A stretch of DNA of 15,542 nucleotides from Bdellovibrionales bacterium. GTDB taxonomy: Bacteria > Bdellovibrionota > Bdellovibrionia > Bdellovibrionales > UBA1609. Position 1 is the first letter of the stretch. Every line of letters begins with the position of its first letter. The translations under genes were made by a program, and so were the position numbers. The DNA lies in the NCBI GenBank assembly GCA_020435185.1, contig JAGRAA010000068.1, positions 1 through 15,542 of the forward strand, read 5' to 3'. The notes under the pieces are model-generated. The model saw nothing but the letters and a program-made list of their open reading frames with translations. It was not told where the DNA came from and made no database searches. This document shows positions 7,490-15,538 of the stretch, one piece after another.

Positions 7490-8401
7490 TTATCTTAAAA
7501 ACAAGCTGAGTTGTTTTTCCTCTCGAACCACTTGATCCACTGTATAATCAGGAAATACCTCTAGCCTATGGTAAGACCCATTTTCTGTGGAAAAAACAAA
7601 AAATGACATTTTAGAATGCTCTTTTTTTAATCTCGACATTTCCTCAACGATCATCTCTAAGTTTTTTGGATCATCATCAGACATTCCAAACCGATGGTGA
7701 GGACTATCCCCATAAACCTCAATGGCCTTTTCCACTGATGCTCTAATGGCCAGCTGCTTAAGCCGTGGGATATCTACCGTTGTATCTTTTGTGAGCTTTG
7801 TTCGCGACTCTGGATGGCTCACTGGCCAAATGCTTAAGTAGTTCGGACTCTCCGGAAGGAATTTTTTCTTAACCATAAAATCAATCCCTGAACGAATGGT
7901 TCTAGGATCATGTCCACGCGCAGTGATCAAAGACGTAGGACGATGATTATAAACGGCGTGATAAAAACAGTTCCACGAAGGACCCTTCCATAAATAATCA
8001 GGATGATTCAAGGCCATTTCAATATCTTTCACAAAGCCCTGTTTGTAACCAAATCGAGCTCCTAACTTAGACTGGACAAAATTCCATCTCTGATCCCTAA
8101 AGCTTCGATAGCTGCCGATTTCTTCATCATAATCAATGACAAAATCCTTTAACGGACCGGACTCACCGATGGTTTTGCTATATTTTGCATATTCACCGCT
8201 TGTCAGTTGTTTTTCTTCACCAGTAATTTTGTGAAATACGAAGATCGGGGTAGAAAGAAAAGCAATATTGTCATCAAAATCGAAAAAGTAAAAACTTCTT
8301 CCACCTTTGTGATGGTTTCGATCTGGCTGCCTTTCTCTATGGATGCTTAACTCTAATTGACCTCTATTTTTAGAACTAGATTTTTGAAGTGCCCCTAACA
8401 T
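7490..8401 (-). CDS. Uncharacterised HAD-superfamily-like protein, 303 aa
   Basis: I do not recognise a named family, but HAD phosphohydrolase motifs are visible. Motif I is FYFFDFDDN (37-45), with D41 as candidate nucleophile and D43 as general acid; the residue after DxDD is asparagine, where most HADs have Thr or Gly. Motif II is SLITARG (157-163, T160). The acidic motif IV may be GMSDDDPKN (239-247), preceded by YGDSPHHRF (230-238). A motif III lysine is not obvious (K225 is possible). About 110 residues between motifs I and II would form a cap and contain many aromatic residues. There is no signal peptide. The start is forced: an in-frame TAA lies four codons before the ATG, although the only ribosome-like sequence, AGGA, is too close. 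The C-terminal part (265-303) could be an added small domain. It lies 118 bp after topA on the same strand. Substrate unknown. Confidence 0.7.
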   Translation of the reverse strand: MLGALQKSSSKNRGQLELSIHRERQPDRNHHKGGRSFYFFDFDDNIAFLSTPIFVFHKITGEEKQLTSGEYAKYSKTIGESGPLKDFVIDYDEEIGSYRSFRDQRWNFVQSKLGARFGYKQGFVKDIEMALNHPDYLWKGPSWNCFYHAVYNHRPTSLITARGHDPRTIRSGIDFMVKKKFLPESPNYLSIWPVSHPESRTKLTKDTTVDIPRLKQLAIRASVEKAIEVYGDSPHHRFGMSDDDPKNLEMIVEEMSRLKKEHSKMSFFVFSTENGSYHRLEVFPDYTVDQVVREEKQLSLFLR

Positions 8402-8519
8402 AGTCCTGGTTTAACACATCAAGGCACCAAATAGCAATCCTTGGAGCCCATTCAAAAAAAACATACAACTATATATAATTATTAGATTTTATTCGAAACC
8501 TAGTTTTTTTTGACAGAAA

Positions 8520-11222
8520 TCAAACCTTTTTGCGTCTAATAATTTTCTTCTTTACCACTTTTTTATCTTCATCTTGAGGTTCTGCTTTTTTTGCAGACTT
8601 CTTTCCAGAAACTTTCGACACCGTCTTCTTCTTTACTTTCTTCTTCACAGCTTTGGATTTTGACTTTTTCTCGCTCGCTTCGGCAACTTTTTCAGCTAAC
8701 AACTCAATGGCTTTCTCTGCCGTCACCGACTCCGGCTCTACACCCTCAGGAAGAGAGACATTCACTTTTCCACATTTAATATAAGGTCCATAGCGCCCAT
8801 TAAATACTTCCATCGAGGCACTAAGAGTAGGATGCTCTCCTAATTCTTTTATTGGCGCGCTTCTCCCACGCCCTTTCTTAGGCGCATTCATCAACTCGAT
8901 CGCTGATTTAAGATCAATATCAAATATACTTAACGTTTTGGGAATAGATCTAAAATCTCCATCACAAACCACATAGGGACCAAATCGTCCAATACTTGCT
9001 TTAATCTCTTTGCCCGAAGTAGGGTGTTCACCGAGTGTCAACGGGAGACTTAATAGCTTCAAAGCCTGATCCAACGTCACATCATCTGGATTTAAATTAG
9101 CCGGTATAGCCATTCGCTTTGGCTTTGCTTCTTCGCCATCACTTTCTCCAAGCTGAACATAGGGCCCATAGCGTCCTGTAAGTACATAAACAGGCAATTG
9201 TGTTTTTGGATCCTTACCTAAAGCATCTACTCCCTTTATTTTTCTATCGATCAACTCATGGGCATCAGACTTAGACATATCTCCGGGAGGCAAACTATCA
9301 GGTAAACTCGCACAAACTTCTTCTCCCGTCTCCTTGTCTATGCGGCAAACATAGGCGCCATATCGACCAACTTTAAAAACTAAGTCTTCAAAACCTTTTA
9401 ATAGAATTTGTCGCGACTCATCCACTTGAATTTTTTCTTCATTCATTTCAACCTGAGACTTTAGACCGCGCTTACCATTGTAAATTCCGTCTAGATATTT
9501 AATGTTGTCCAATTCTCCTTGAGCGATTGTATCTAAACTTTTTTCCATTTCAGAAGTAAAATTTAAATCAACATAGTCAGGTAGACTTTGACTAAGTAAC
9601 TTAGTGACTACGAGAGCTGTAAACGTCGGAGCCAAGGCGTTTCCTACTTTAATGACGTAACCTCTATCTTGAATCGTAGATATAATAGATGCGTAAGTGG
9701 ATGGTCGACCAACCCCTTCGCTCTCTAATTTCTGCACTAAACTTGCCTCTGTATATCTGGCTGGTGGTTTAGTTTCATGCTCTTGAGGAGAAACCGCTTT
9801 ACATTTTAATTTCTCACCCACTTTAAGTTTCGGCAAATGCACTTCTCGATCCTGAAGAGCTTGCTCAGGATCATCTTTTCCCTCTACGTAAGCTTTCAAA
9901 AATCCAGGAAATTCAATAGTCATTCCTGAAGCATTAAAAAGAGCGTCACCCACTTCGATTTGAGCTCGAACTTGCAATTGTTTAGCGTCTACCATTTGCG
10001 ATGCCATTGTTCTTTTCCAAATCAAATCATAAAGCCTAAATTGGGTACCACTAAGCTTAGTTTCTTCAGGGTTTTTAAACTCGCTCCCCGCCGGTCGAAT
10101 AGCTTCATGCGCTTCTTGAGCGCCTTTTGCTTTCTTTTTTGAATAGTCTCTAGGCTGATCCGGTAAGTATTTCTTGCCGTACATATCAGCAATACTTTGC
10201 CGAGCTGCTTTAATCGCTTCTTCTGAAAGAGCCGTACTATCCGTTCTCATATAGGTGATAAAACCTCTTTCATAAAGTTTCTGTGCGACACTCATGGTTT
10301 CTCGTGAGGACAGGCCTAATTTACGGTTAGCCTCTTGTTGAAGAGTAGACGTGATAAATGGGGGTGCTGGCTTACGAAAAACTGGCTTTTCTTCAACACT
10401 TTTAACAACCCAATCTTTTGCTTTTAATTCTTTAGCAATGTTTTCAGCTTTTTCTTCTTTTAAATGTAAAACACCCTGTTTTTTGTCTGAAAACAGTTCT
10501 CCCGTGTCGGGATCAAAGTCTTTTCCAGAAGCAATTTTATCTCCTTTATAAGAGACCATTCTAGACTCAAAGCCTTTTCCCTCTTTCTCATTCTCCCCTT
10601 TGAGACTCCAGTACTGTGCCTTAACAAAGCTAATTCTTTCATGTTCTTTTTCGCTGATCAATTTAACCGCAACAGATTGAACTCGTCCTGCTGATAATCC
10701 ATAGGCCACTTTCTTCCATAAGAGAGGAGATATGGTATATCCCACCAATCGGTCTAAAACTCTTCTTGCTTCTTGAGCCTTTACCAAGTTTTCGTCTATA
10801 GATCTAAATTCTTGAAGCGCTTTTTTTATTGCCGGCTTAGTGATCTCGTGAAAAACCATTCGCTTTACCGGAACGGTGGGCTTTAAAACTTCCACTAGGT
10901 GCCAACTTATACTCTCCCCTTCGCGGTCTTCGTCCGTTGCGAGAATAAGTTCATCTGACTCTTTCAATAACGTTTTTAATTCTTTAACGACTTTGGTTTT
11001 GTTTTTAGGGATGCAATAAATTGGTTCAAATCGCTTTTCAACATTTACTCCTAAATTAGACCATTTCTCTTTTTTATATTTTTCAGGAATATCTTTCGCT
11101 GATTGTGGGAGATCTCGAACATGCCCCATACAAGACTCGACAATAAAGTCATTGCCTAAAAATTTTTTTATGGTTCTTGCTTTAGTGGGAGACTCAACGA
11201 CGACTAATTTTTTACTGCTCAT
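8520..11222 (-). CDS. topA: DNA topoisomerase I (type IA)
   Basis: Type IA topoisomerase, which relaxes negatively supercoiled DNA by cutting one strand. The Toprim domain begins KLVVVESPTKARTIKKFLG (5-23, E10), with the metal-binding acidic run ATDEDREGE (95-103; D97, D99, E101). The catalytic tyrosine is Y324 in FITYMRTDS (321-329), and EGVGRPSTYA (502-511) is the conserved block near the gate. After about residue 600 the protein has four C-terminal repeats, each with a GRYGPY-type core (619-624, 683-688, 745-750, 809-814), instead of the CxxC zinc ribbons of E. coli TopA. Residues 851-900 are a basic tail with 22 lysines in 50. The length of 900 aa is within the family range. The ATG at 11222 is preceded by GAGAGG about 11 bases upstream. 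Divergent from the HAD-IIB gene; no clear terminator follows. Confidence 0.97.
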   Translation of the reverse strand: MSSKKLVVVESPTKARTIKKFLGNDFIVESCMGHVRDLPQSAKDIPEKYKKEKWSNLGVNVEKRFEPIYCIPKNKTKVVKELKTLLKESDELILATDEDREGESISWHLVEVLKPTVPVKRMVFHEITKPAIKKALQEFRSIDENLVKAQEARRVLDRLVGYTISPLLWKKVAYGLSAGRVQSVAVKLISEKEHERISFVKAQYWSLKGENEKEGKGFESRMVSYKGDKIASGKDFDPDTGELFSDKKQGVLHLKEEKAENIAKELKAKDWVVKSVEEKPVFRKPAPPFITSTLQQEANRKLGLSSRETMSVAQKLYERGFITYMRTDSTALSEEAIKAARQSIADMYGKKYLPDQPRDYSKKKAKGAQEAHEAIRPAGSEFKNPEETKLSGTQFRLYDLIWKRTMASQMVDAKQLQVRAQIEVGDALFNASGMTIEFPGFLKAYVEGKDDPEQALQDREVHLPKLKVGEKLKCKAVSPQEHETKPPARYTEASLVQKLESEGVGRPSTYASIISTIQDRGYVIKVGNALAPTFTALVVTKLLSQSLPDYVDLNFTSEMEKSLDTIAQGELDNIKYLDGIYNGKRGLKSQVEMNEEKIQVDESRQILLKGFEDLVFKVGRYGAYVCRIDKETGEEVCASLPDSLPPGDMSKSDAHELIDRKIKGVDALGKDPKTQLPVYVLTGRYGPYVQLGESDGEEAKPKRMAIPANLNPDDVTLDQALKLLSLPLTLGEHPTSGKEIKASIGRFGPYVVCDGDFRSIPKTLSIFDIDLKSAIELMNAPKKGRGRSAPIKELGEHPTLSASMEVFNGRYGPYIKCGKVNVSLPEGVEPESVTAEKAIELLAEKVAEASEKKSKSKAVKKKVKKKTVSKVSGKKSAKKAEPQDEDKKVVKKKIIRRKKV

Positions 11223-11326
11223 TAATACTATTGCCTCTCATTGATATCATTGAATAATCAACTAACTAATATTTAAGTAAGGTTCATAATCAATAATCTG
11301 TCTATTCTTTTTATCAAGAAGTCTTT

Positions 11327-11355
11327 TTGACTCATTGTATCCAAATATTTATTCT
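11327..11355 (+). promoter_or_regulatory. Candidate promoter of the HAD-IIB phosphatase gene
   Basis: TTGACT (11327-11332) and TATTCT (11350-11355) are separated by 17 bases in the 193-bp, very AT-rich divergent region between topA and the phosphatase gene. The -35 is good, the -10 moderate (4 of 6). On the opposite strand several TTGATA/TTGATT-like boxes could serve topA, but none stands out. Confidence 0.4.
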
Positions 11356-11415
11356 TTTTATTTTCAAATCCTTATATTACTTATTACACGAAATATTTAA
11401 TTAAAGAAATGTACG

Positions 11416-12198
11416 ATGAAGAATTTATCTGAATTTATAGATAATAAAAAAATAAAAATTGTTTTTTGTGATATCGATGACACACTCACACATAATGGTA
11501 AACTCCCCGCAGAACCCTATTCTGCGTTATGGACGCTCGCTCAAAACAATATCTCTGTAATTCCGGTAACAGGACGTCCGGCGGGCTGGTGCGAAATGAT
11601 TGCTCGATTTTGGCCCGTACACTCTGTTATTGGTGAGAACGGTGCTTTTTATTTTTCTTATCAACAAAAAAAAATGAAGCGCTTTTGGTGTTACGACCAA
11701 AAGACACGTAACGAATACCACGATAAACTTAAAAAAATTGAAGCTCAAATTCTTAAAGAAGTTCCTGGTTCGGCAACTTCTTCAGACCAGTTTTGTCGCT
11801 TATTTGATCTCGCAATTGATTTTAAAGAAGATGTTGAACCTCTCGATACCCCATCAATACAGAAGATAGTAGATATTTTCTCTGATCATGGAGCACAAGC
11901 TAAAGTAAGCTCCATCCACGTCAATGGCTGGTTTGGAAATCACAACAAACTTACGACCACAAAAAAATTCTTAATGGATGAGTTCCAGCTCAATTTCGAC
12001 CAAGCGCAAGAGAAAATTTGCTTTATTGGAGATTCTCCCAACGACGAGCCCATGTTCGAGGCCTTTATTCATTCTTTTGCTGTCAGTAATATAAAAGACT
12101 TTTCTAAACAACTCATACACCCGCCAAGCTATGTCACGCCTTCACCAGGCGGATTTGGCTTTGTGGAATTCACACAAAGCCTTTTAAAAAATCTTTAA
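11416..12198 (+). CDS. HAD-IIB family phosphatase (Cof / mannosyl-3-phosphoglycerate phosphatase type)
   Basis: Cytoplasmic HAD hydrolase with a C2 cap, of the type that removes phosphate from sugar phosphates and similar small molecules. Motif I is FCDIDDTLT (17-25), with D19 the likely nucleophile and D21 the general acid. Motif II is IPVTGRPAGW (49-58, T52). IGENGAF (72-78) is the IGENG block typical of subclass IIB. Motif III is probably K178 in HNKLTTTKKF (176-185). Motif IV is CFIGDSPNDEPMF (202-214; D206, D210). The cap lies roughly at residues 80-175. The length of 260 is normal. The ribosome site is weak (AAAGAA upstream), and an out-of-frame ATG at 11409 opens a seven-codon frame overlapping the start. 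The specific substrate is not decidable; mannosyl-3-phosphoglycerate phosphatases share this architecture. Confidence 0.87.
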   Translation: MKNLSEFIDNKKIKIVFCDIDDTLTHNGKLPAEPYSALWTLAQNNISVIPVTGRPAGWCEMIARFWPVHSVIGENGAFYFSYQQKKMKRFWCYDQKTRNEYHDKLKKIEAQILKEVPGSATSSDQFCRLFDLAIDFKEDVEPLDTPSIQKIVDIFSDHGAQAKVSSIHVNGWFGNHNKLTTTKKFLMDEFQLNFDQAQEKICFIGDSPNDEPMFEAFIHSFAVSNIKDFSKQLIHPPSYVTPSPGGFGFVEFTQSLLKNL

Positions 12199-12205
12199 AG
12201 ATAAA

Positions 12206-14599
12206 TTATTTTTTCAATCCCAAATTAGCTAATTCACCAAAGGGGTTATTAAACGCAGGTTTTGGACCTTTAGGCTTATGTCCTCCACCCCTTTTACCTG
12301 GGTGCGGACCTTTTCCTGAAGACTTTGAAAATTTCTTGCCCTTAGAGTTTTTATCTTTTGGTTTCTGCGAAGATTTTACTCCATGATCTTTGCCTTTAAA
12401 CTTTGGTGCAACTTTTGGTTTTTCCGTGAGTAACATCGATAAAGATATTTGATTTTTATCTTGATCAACCTTCAACACCTTCACTTGGACTTGATCTCCA
12501 GGACTTACTTTTTTTCTAGGATCATCTACAAAGTCATGACATATTTCTGAAATGTGAACTAATCCATCTTGATGAACACCGATATCAACAAAGGCACCAA
12601 AATTCGTCACATTTGTTATAATTCCAGGGCAAACCATCCCCTCTTGTAGGTCTTTAACTTCATGAATATCTTCTCTAAACTTAAAAACTTTAAAAGGATC
12701 TCTTGGGTCAAGACCTGGCTCATCCAATTCTTTTACAATATCACGAAAAGTATATTCACCGATTAAATTAATCCATTTTTCTTCACTCGGCGACAAAATT
12801 TCATGAGCTTTCCCCATCAATTGAGCCACTGTCACGCCGGCTTCTTTAGCCATATCACGAACAGCTCCATATCTCTCCGGATGAATCCCTGTATTATCAA
12901 GAGGAATAGGAGAGTTGGGGATCCGTAAAAACCCAACACATTGTTCATAAACTTTCGAGCTAAATCGAGGGACATTCATTAAATCTCCCTTTTCTTTAAA
13001 CTGACCTTTTTCAGCTCTATATTGAACAATATTCTTTGCCGTGGTCGGACCGACGCCAGAAACATACTGTAAAAGTGAGAAAGAGGCTGTATTTAAATTA
13101 ATACCCACTTTGTTCACGCAACTTTCCACAACAGAATGCAATGATTTTTTTAATTTGTGTTGGTTAACATCGTGTTGATACTGTCCAACCCCAATACTCT
13201 TTGGTTCTATCTTAACTAACTCTGAAAGCGGATCTTGCAACCTTCGTGCAATAGAAATAGCTCCTCTCACCGTAAGATCTAAATCCGGAAATTCTTCTCG
13301 AGCCACTTCACTAGCAGAATAAACACTCGCTCCTGATTCATTAACAAGAACAACAGGAATTTCTTGGTTTAAATCTTTAAGTATTTTTCTTAAAAACTCC
13401 TCTGCTTCACGTCCTCCGGTTCCATTACCCACAGCAATAGCTTGAATGCTGATCTGTTTTAAAACCTCACCCAATAGTTTTTTCGCATTATCCTCTGCCT
13501 TATCGCCTTGAACATATAAAACTGTATGAGATATAAAATTTCCCGAAGAATCAACTAAAGCTACTTTACATCCCGTTCTAATACCAGGATCGACTCCTAA
13601 AACGACCTTTGATCCAAACGGACTCCCTAACAAAATCTTTTTTACGTTTTCACTAAATACGTCTATGGCATCTAAATCAGCTTGTTCTTTAAGTTCTTTA
13701 TGCAATTCATTACATATTGAAGGGATAACATGAACCATGAGCGCACTCTTCGCACAGTCATTTAACAAGGCCGCCGCAGAAGAGCTGGTTTCGCTACAAG
13801 CAAACTCTTTAAAAGCCAGAAGAAGTTTTTCGTCATCTGCCTCTAAATTAACCTTCAGTTCACCCTCTTGCCATCCTCTTCGAATCGCTAAATAACGATG
13901 GCTAGCTTTTTTGTTTTTAATGGATTTTACACCCTCGGAAAACTCCTTATACATTTCATATTTAGAGTTACCTTTATATTTTTGACCTTTTTCTACTTTA
14001 ATAACCGCATTTTCAAAATATTCATCTTTAACAAGTTTTCTTAAATGGGGCTTGTTATATATAACTTCCGTTAAAATGTGACCAGCTCCCCTTAAAACCT
14101 CTTCATAGGTTACAAAACCTTTTTCAATATTAATAAAAGACTTAGCTTTTACCTCTACGGTCTCTTGGGTTTGTATCTCACCGTGGCCAACCTGCCATAG
14201 CCAATCCGATAAAGGCTCCAATCCAGCCTCTTTCGCTAGGGTAGCTTTAGTTTTCTTTTTTCTTTTAAACGGTCTGTAGATCTCTTCTAGTTCAGTTAAA
14301 GAGTAGGTCTCTTTAATCTGGGCTTCAATATCACTTGAAAGAGCCCCTTGTTTTGCAATCTCAGCAGAAACAAATTCTTTCCGTTGAATAAGCTCATTGA
14401 AATAAGAATGATTATCAATGATCTGCATGACCTGAACTTCGTCCAAGTTCCCAGTCTGCTCTTTCCTATATCTTGCAATAAAAGGAACTGTTGCTCCTTC
14501 TGCAGACAAAGCCAACACTGCTTCAATGGCCTTAGAAGAAAAATTTACGTTAATGGTATTAAGATAATTTTTAAAGGATTCTGAAACTAACGAACTCAT
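12206..14599 (-). CDS. tex: Tex, S1-domain RNA-binding transcription accessory protein
   Basis: Full-length Tex, the bacterial relative of Spt6, a nucleic-acid-binding protein linked to transcription. The helical N-terminal region carries GATVPFIARYRKEQTGNLDE (35-54), highly typical of Tex, and the LEEIYRPFKRKKKTKAT block (104-120). The YqgF/RNase H-like domain begins VVLGVDPGIRTGCKVAL (332-348). Helix-hairpin-helix DNA-binding segments cover LNTASFSLLQYVSGVGPTTA (502-521) and the following residues to about 560. The S1 domain runs about 652-724 (GIITNVTNFGAFVDIGVHQD). A basic, glycine-rich tail (about 727-785) follows, then a short NPFGELANLGL end. Length of 797 is slightly above usual because of the tail. 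The gene starts 7 bases after infA and has no clear Shine-Dalgarno of its own, suggesting one transcript and possibly coupled translation. It converges on the HAD-IIB gene. Confidence 0.97.
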   Translation of the reverse strand: MSSLVSESFKNYLNTINVNFSSKAIEAVLALSAEGATVPFIARYRKEQTGNLDEVQVMQIIDNHSYFNELIQRKEFVSAEIAKQGALSSDIEAQIKETYSLTELEEIYRPFKRKKKTKATLAKEAGLEPLSDWLWQVGHGEIQTQETVEVKAKSFINIEKGFVTYEEVLRGAGHILTEVIYNKPHLRKLVKDEYFENAVIKVEKGQKYKGNSKYEMYKEFSEGVKSIKNKKASHRYLAIRRGWQEGELKVNLEADDEKLLLAFKEFACSETSSSAAALLNDCAKSALMVHVIPSICNELHKELKEQADLDAIDVFSENVKKILLGSPFGSKVVLGVDPGIRTGCKVALVDSSGNFISHTVLYVQGDKAEDNAKKLLGEVLKQISIQAIAVGNGTGGREAEEFLRKILKDLNQEIPVVLVNESGASVYSASEVAREEFPDLDLTVRGAISIARRLQDPLSELVKIEPKSIGVGQYQHDVNQHKLKKSLHSVVESCVNKVGINLNTASFSLLQYVSGVGPTTAKNIVQYRAEKGQFKEKGDLMNVPRFSSKVYEQCVGFLRIPNSPIPLDNTGIHPERYGAVRDMAKEAGVTVAQLMGKAHEILSPSEEKWINLIGEYTFRDIVKELDEPGLDPRDPFKVFKFREDIHEVKDLQEGMVCPGIITNVTNFGAFVDIGVHQDGLVHISEICHDFVDDPRKKVSPGDQVQVKVLKVDQDKNQISLSMLLTEKPKVAPKFKGKDHGVKSSQKPKDKNSKGKKFSKSSGKGPHPGKRGGGHKPKGPKPAFNNPFGELANLGLKK

Positions 14600-14606
14600 A
14601 AAAAAC

Positions 14607-14825
14607 TTATTTGTGTCTGTACATAATTAAACCATGGGTTGGATCATAAGGAGAAACTCCTACTGTTACACGATCGCCCACAACAACTCTAATGTTAAAA
14701 CGTCTCATCTTGCCACATAGCTTTGCTTTAATATCTACGTCATTCTCTAACTTTACTATGTATATACCACCCGCTCCGGCGTCTACAACTTTCCCATCCA
14801 CTTGAGCTAAATCATCTTTGGCCAT
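14607..14825 (-). CDS. infA: Translation initiation factor IF-1
   Basis: A 72-residue protein, exactly the usual IF-1 length, forming a single OB-fold (S1-like) that binds the 30S A site during initiation. It begins MAKDDLAQVDGKVVDA. The diagnostic blocks are KLENDVDIKAKLCGKMRR (25-42), NIRVVVGDRVTV (44-55) and SPYDPTHGLIMYR (58-70), closely matching the family pattern GKMRxxxIRxxxGDxVTVxxxPYD. The ATG at 14825 is preceded by TAAGG, 7 bases upstream. It leads tex on the same strand by 7 bases. The 125-bp upstream gap contains an inverted repeat but no strong promoter match, so it may be read from there or from the preceding histone-like gene. Confidence 0.97.
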   Translation of the reverse strand: MAKDDLAQVDGKVVDAGAGGIYIVKLENDVDIKAKLCGKMRRFNIRVVVGDRVTVGVSPYDPTHGLIMYRHK

Positions 14826-14886
14826 ATATAAACCTTACTCCATTCGATATTGCACTTTAATGTTACAATTTAATTTCAACGTTACT

Positions 14887-14914
14887 TTTAAAACACGCAA
14901 AAGACTGTTTTAAA
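14887..14914. repeat. Perfect 9-bp inverted repeat upstream of infA
   Basis: TTTAAAACA (14887-14895) and TGTTTTAAA (14906-14914) are exact reverse complements separated by 10 bases. The repeat lies between the histone-like gene and infA. It is AT-rich and lacks a clean terminal T run, so it may be a protein-binding dyad or a weak attenuating hairpin rather than a classic terminator. Confidence 0.4.
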
Positions 14915-14918
14915 CAAA

Positions 14919-14951
14919 GTTCAATATCCATAACATTATCTATCATGAACT
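14919..14951 (-). terminator. Possible weak hairpin after the histone-like gene
   Basis: On the minus strand AGTTCA (14951-14946, overlapping the stop codon) pairs with TGAACT (14924-14919), with an inner ATAA/TTAT stem, and is followed by TTGTTTA. The stem is AT-rich and interrupted, so any termination would be inefficient. Confidence 0.25.
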
Positions 14952-15538
14952 TATCGAACATAGTTGGAGATTAAAAACTTAACCCCACACTCAAACAAAA
15001 CCTCTAGCCTGTCATTTCGATTTTCTAGAATATAACCCCATCCCAGCTTGGAATGCAACAGTGGAGTTTTTGGAGCATACTTGTTTTTCATGTTGTATTT
15101 TGGAGCCTTTTCGTCGCGATTTCGCCGCTGAAGGGTCACCCATTTGCTCGACAGCTTTTTTATTGCGCTCTCTTGAGCAATCTGTGCCTTGGTAAGCTTC
15201 TTTTTTGGCTTTTTAAGAGCTATTTTTTCACTACTTTGTTCTTTTTTAGAGGCTTTCACCACAGAAGGCTTCAAATCTGCTGTTTTTTTTACGTTTGGTT
15301 TATTTTTTCTCTCTAAAACCCCAACTTGAGGTAATTTATCAGAAGACTTACAGACCTTCTTTGCCGAGCTCTTTAGGCTTTCTGATTTCGCCTTTTTCTT
15401 AGCAACTTTTGAAACAGCCTTTTTTACAGAAACTTTCTTGGAAGAGGCTTTTTTGGCCACCTTAGATGCCTTTTTCCCCACTTTTTTGCTTACTTTGCTA
15501 GTAGACTTTTTAACAATGTTTGCCTTTTTCTTCGGCAT
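14951..15538 (-). CDS. Lysine-rich histone H1-like protein with DUF3553-like C-terminus
   Basis: The 195-residue protein has two parts. Residues 1 to about 117 are a low-complexity basic region with 38 lysines in the first 110 residues and degenerate KKASKVAKK-type repeats (for example 22-30 and 44-50). This resembles bacterial histone H1-like tails and is expected to be disordered and to bind DNA or RNA. Residues about 118-160 are a basic helical linker (TLQRRNRDEKAPKY at 135-148). Residues about 162-195 look like a small SH3-like module: LGWGYILENRNDRLEVLFECGVKFL, split as LGWGYILEN (165-173) and LEVLFECGVKFL (178-189), similar to the DUF3553 / UvrD-PcrA tail pattern of G-x-G-x-V followed by V-x-F-x-x-x-G-x-K. 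The ATG lies 4 bases from the window edge, so its ribosome site cannot be seen and a start further upstream is possible. Confidence 0.75.
   Translation of the reverse strand: MPKKKANIVKKSTSKVSKKVGKKASKVAKKASSKKVSVKKAVSKVAKKKAKSESLKSSAKKVCKSSDKLPQVGVLERKNKPNVKKTADLKPSVVKASKKEQSSEKIALKKPKKKLTKAQIAQESAIKKLSSKWVTLQRRNRDEKAPKYNMKNKYAPKTPLLHSKLGWGYILENRNDRLEVLFECGVKFLISNYVR

Noticed and set aside
8470..8519. A/T runs after the topA stop, considered as a terminator for topA
   Set aside because: Only a 4-bp AAAC/GTTT stem with a 3-base loop can be formed and there is no GC-containing hairpin on the minus strand.
11409..11432. Seven-codon open frame (MYDEEFI) overlapping the start of the HAD-IIB gene, considered as a regulatory upstream frame
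   Set aside because: It has no ribosome site and is likely a chance ATG in AT-rich DNA; noted only in the gene entry.
14348..14584. 78-codon plus-strand frame antisense to the tex start
   Set aside because: Covers the highly conserved Tex N-terminus on the other strand and has no start signals.
15053..15316. Plus-strand frame encoding a very hydrophobic, Phe-rich peptide that looks like membrane segments
   Set aside because: It is the complement of the lysine-rich histone-like gene; AAA/AAG runs read as TTT/CTT, which creates false hydrophobic stretches.
15370..15530. Repetitive lysine-codon DNA in the histone-like gene, considered as a tandem repeat or CRISPR-like array
   Set aside because: The repetition comes from low-complexity protein sequence; unit lengths are irregular and there are no conserved spacers.
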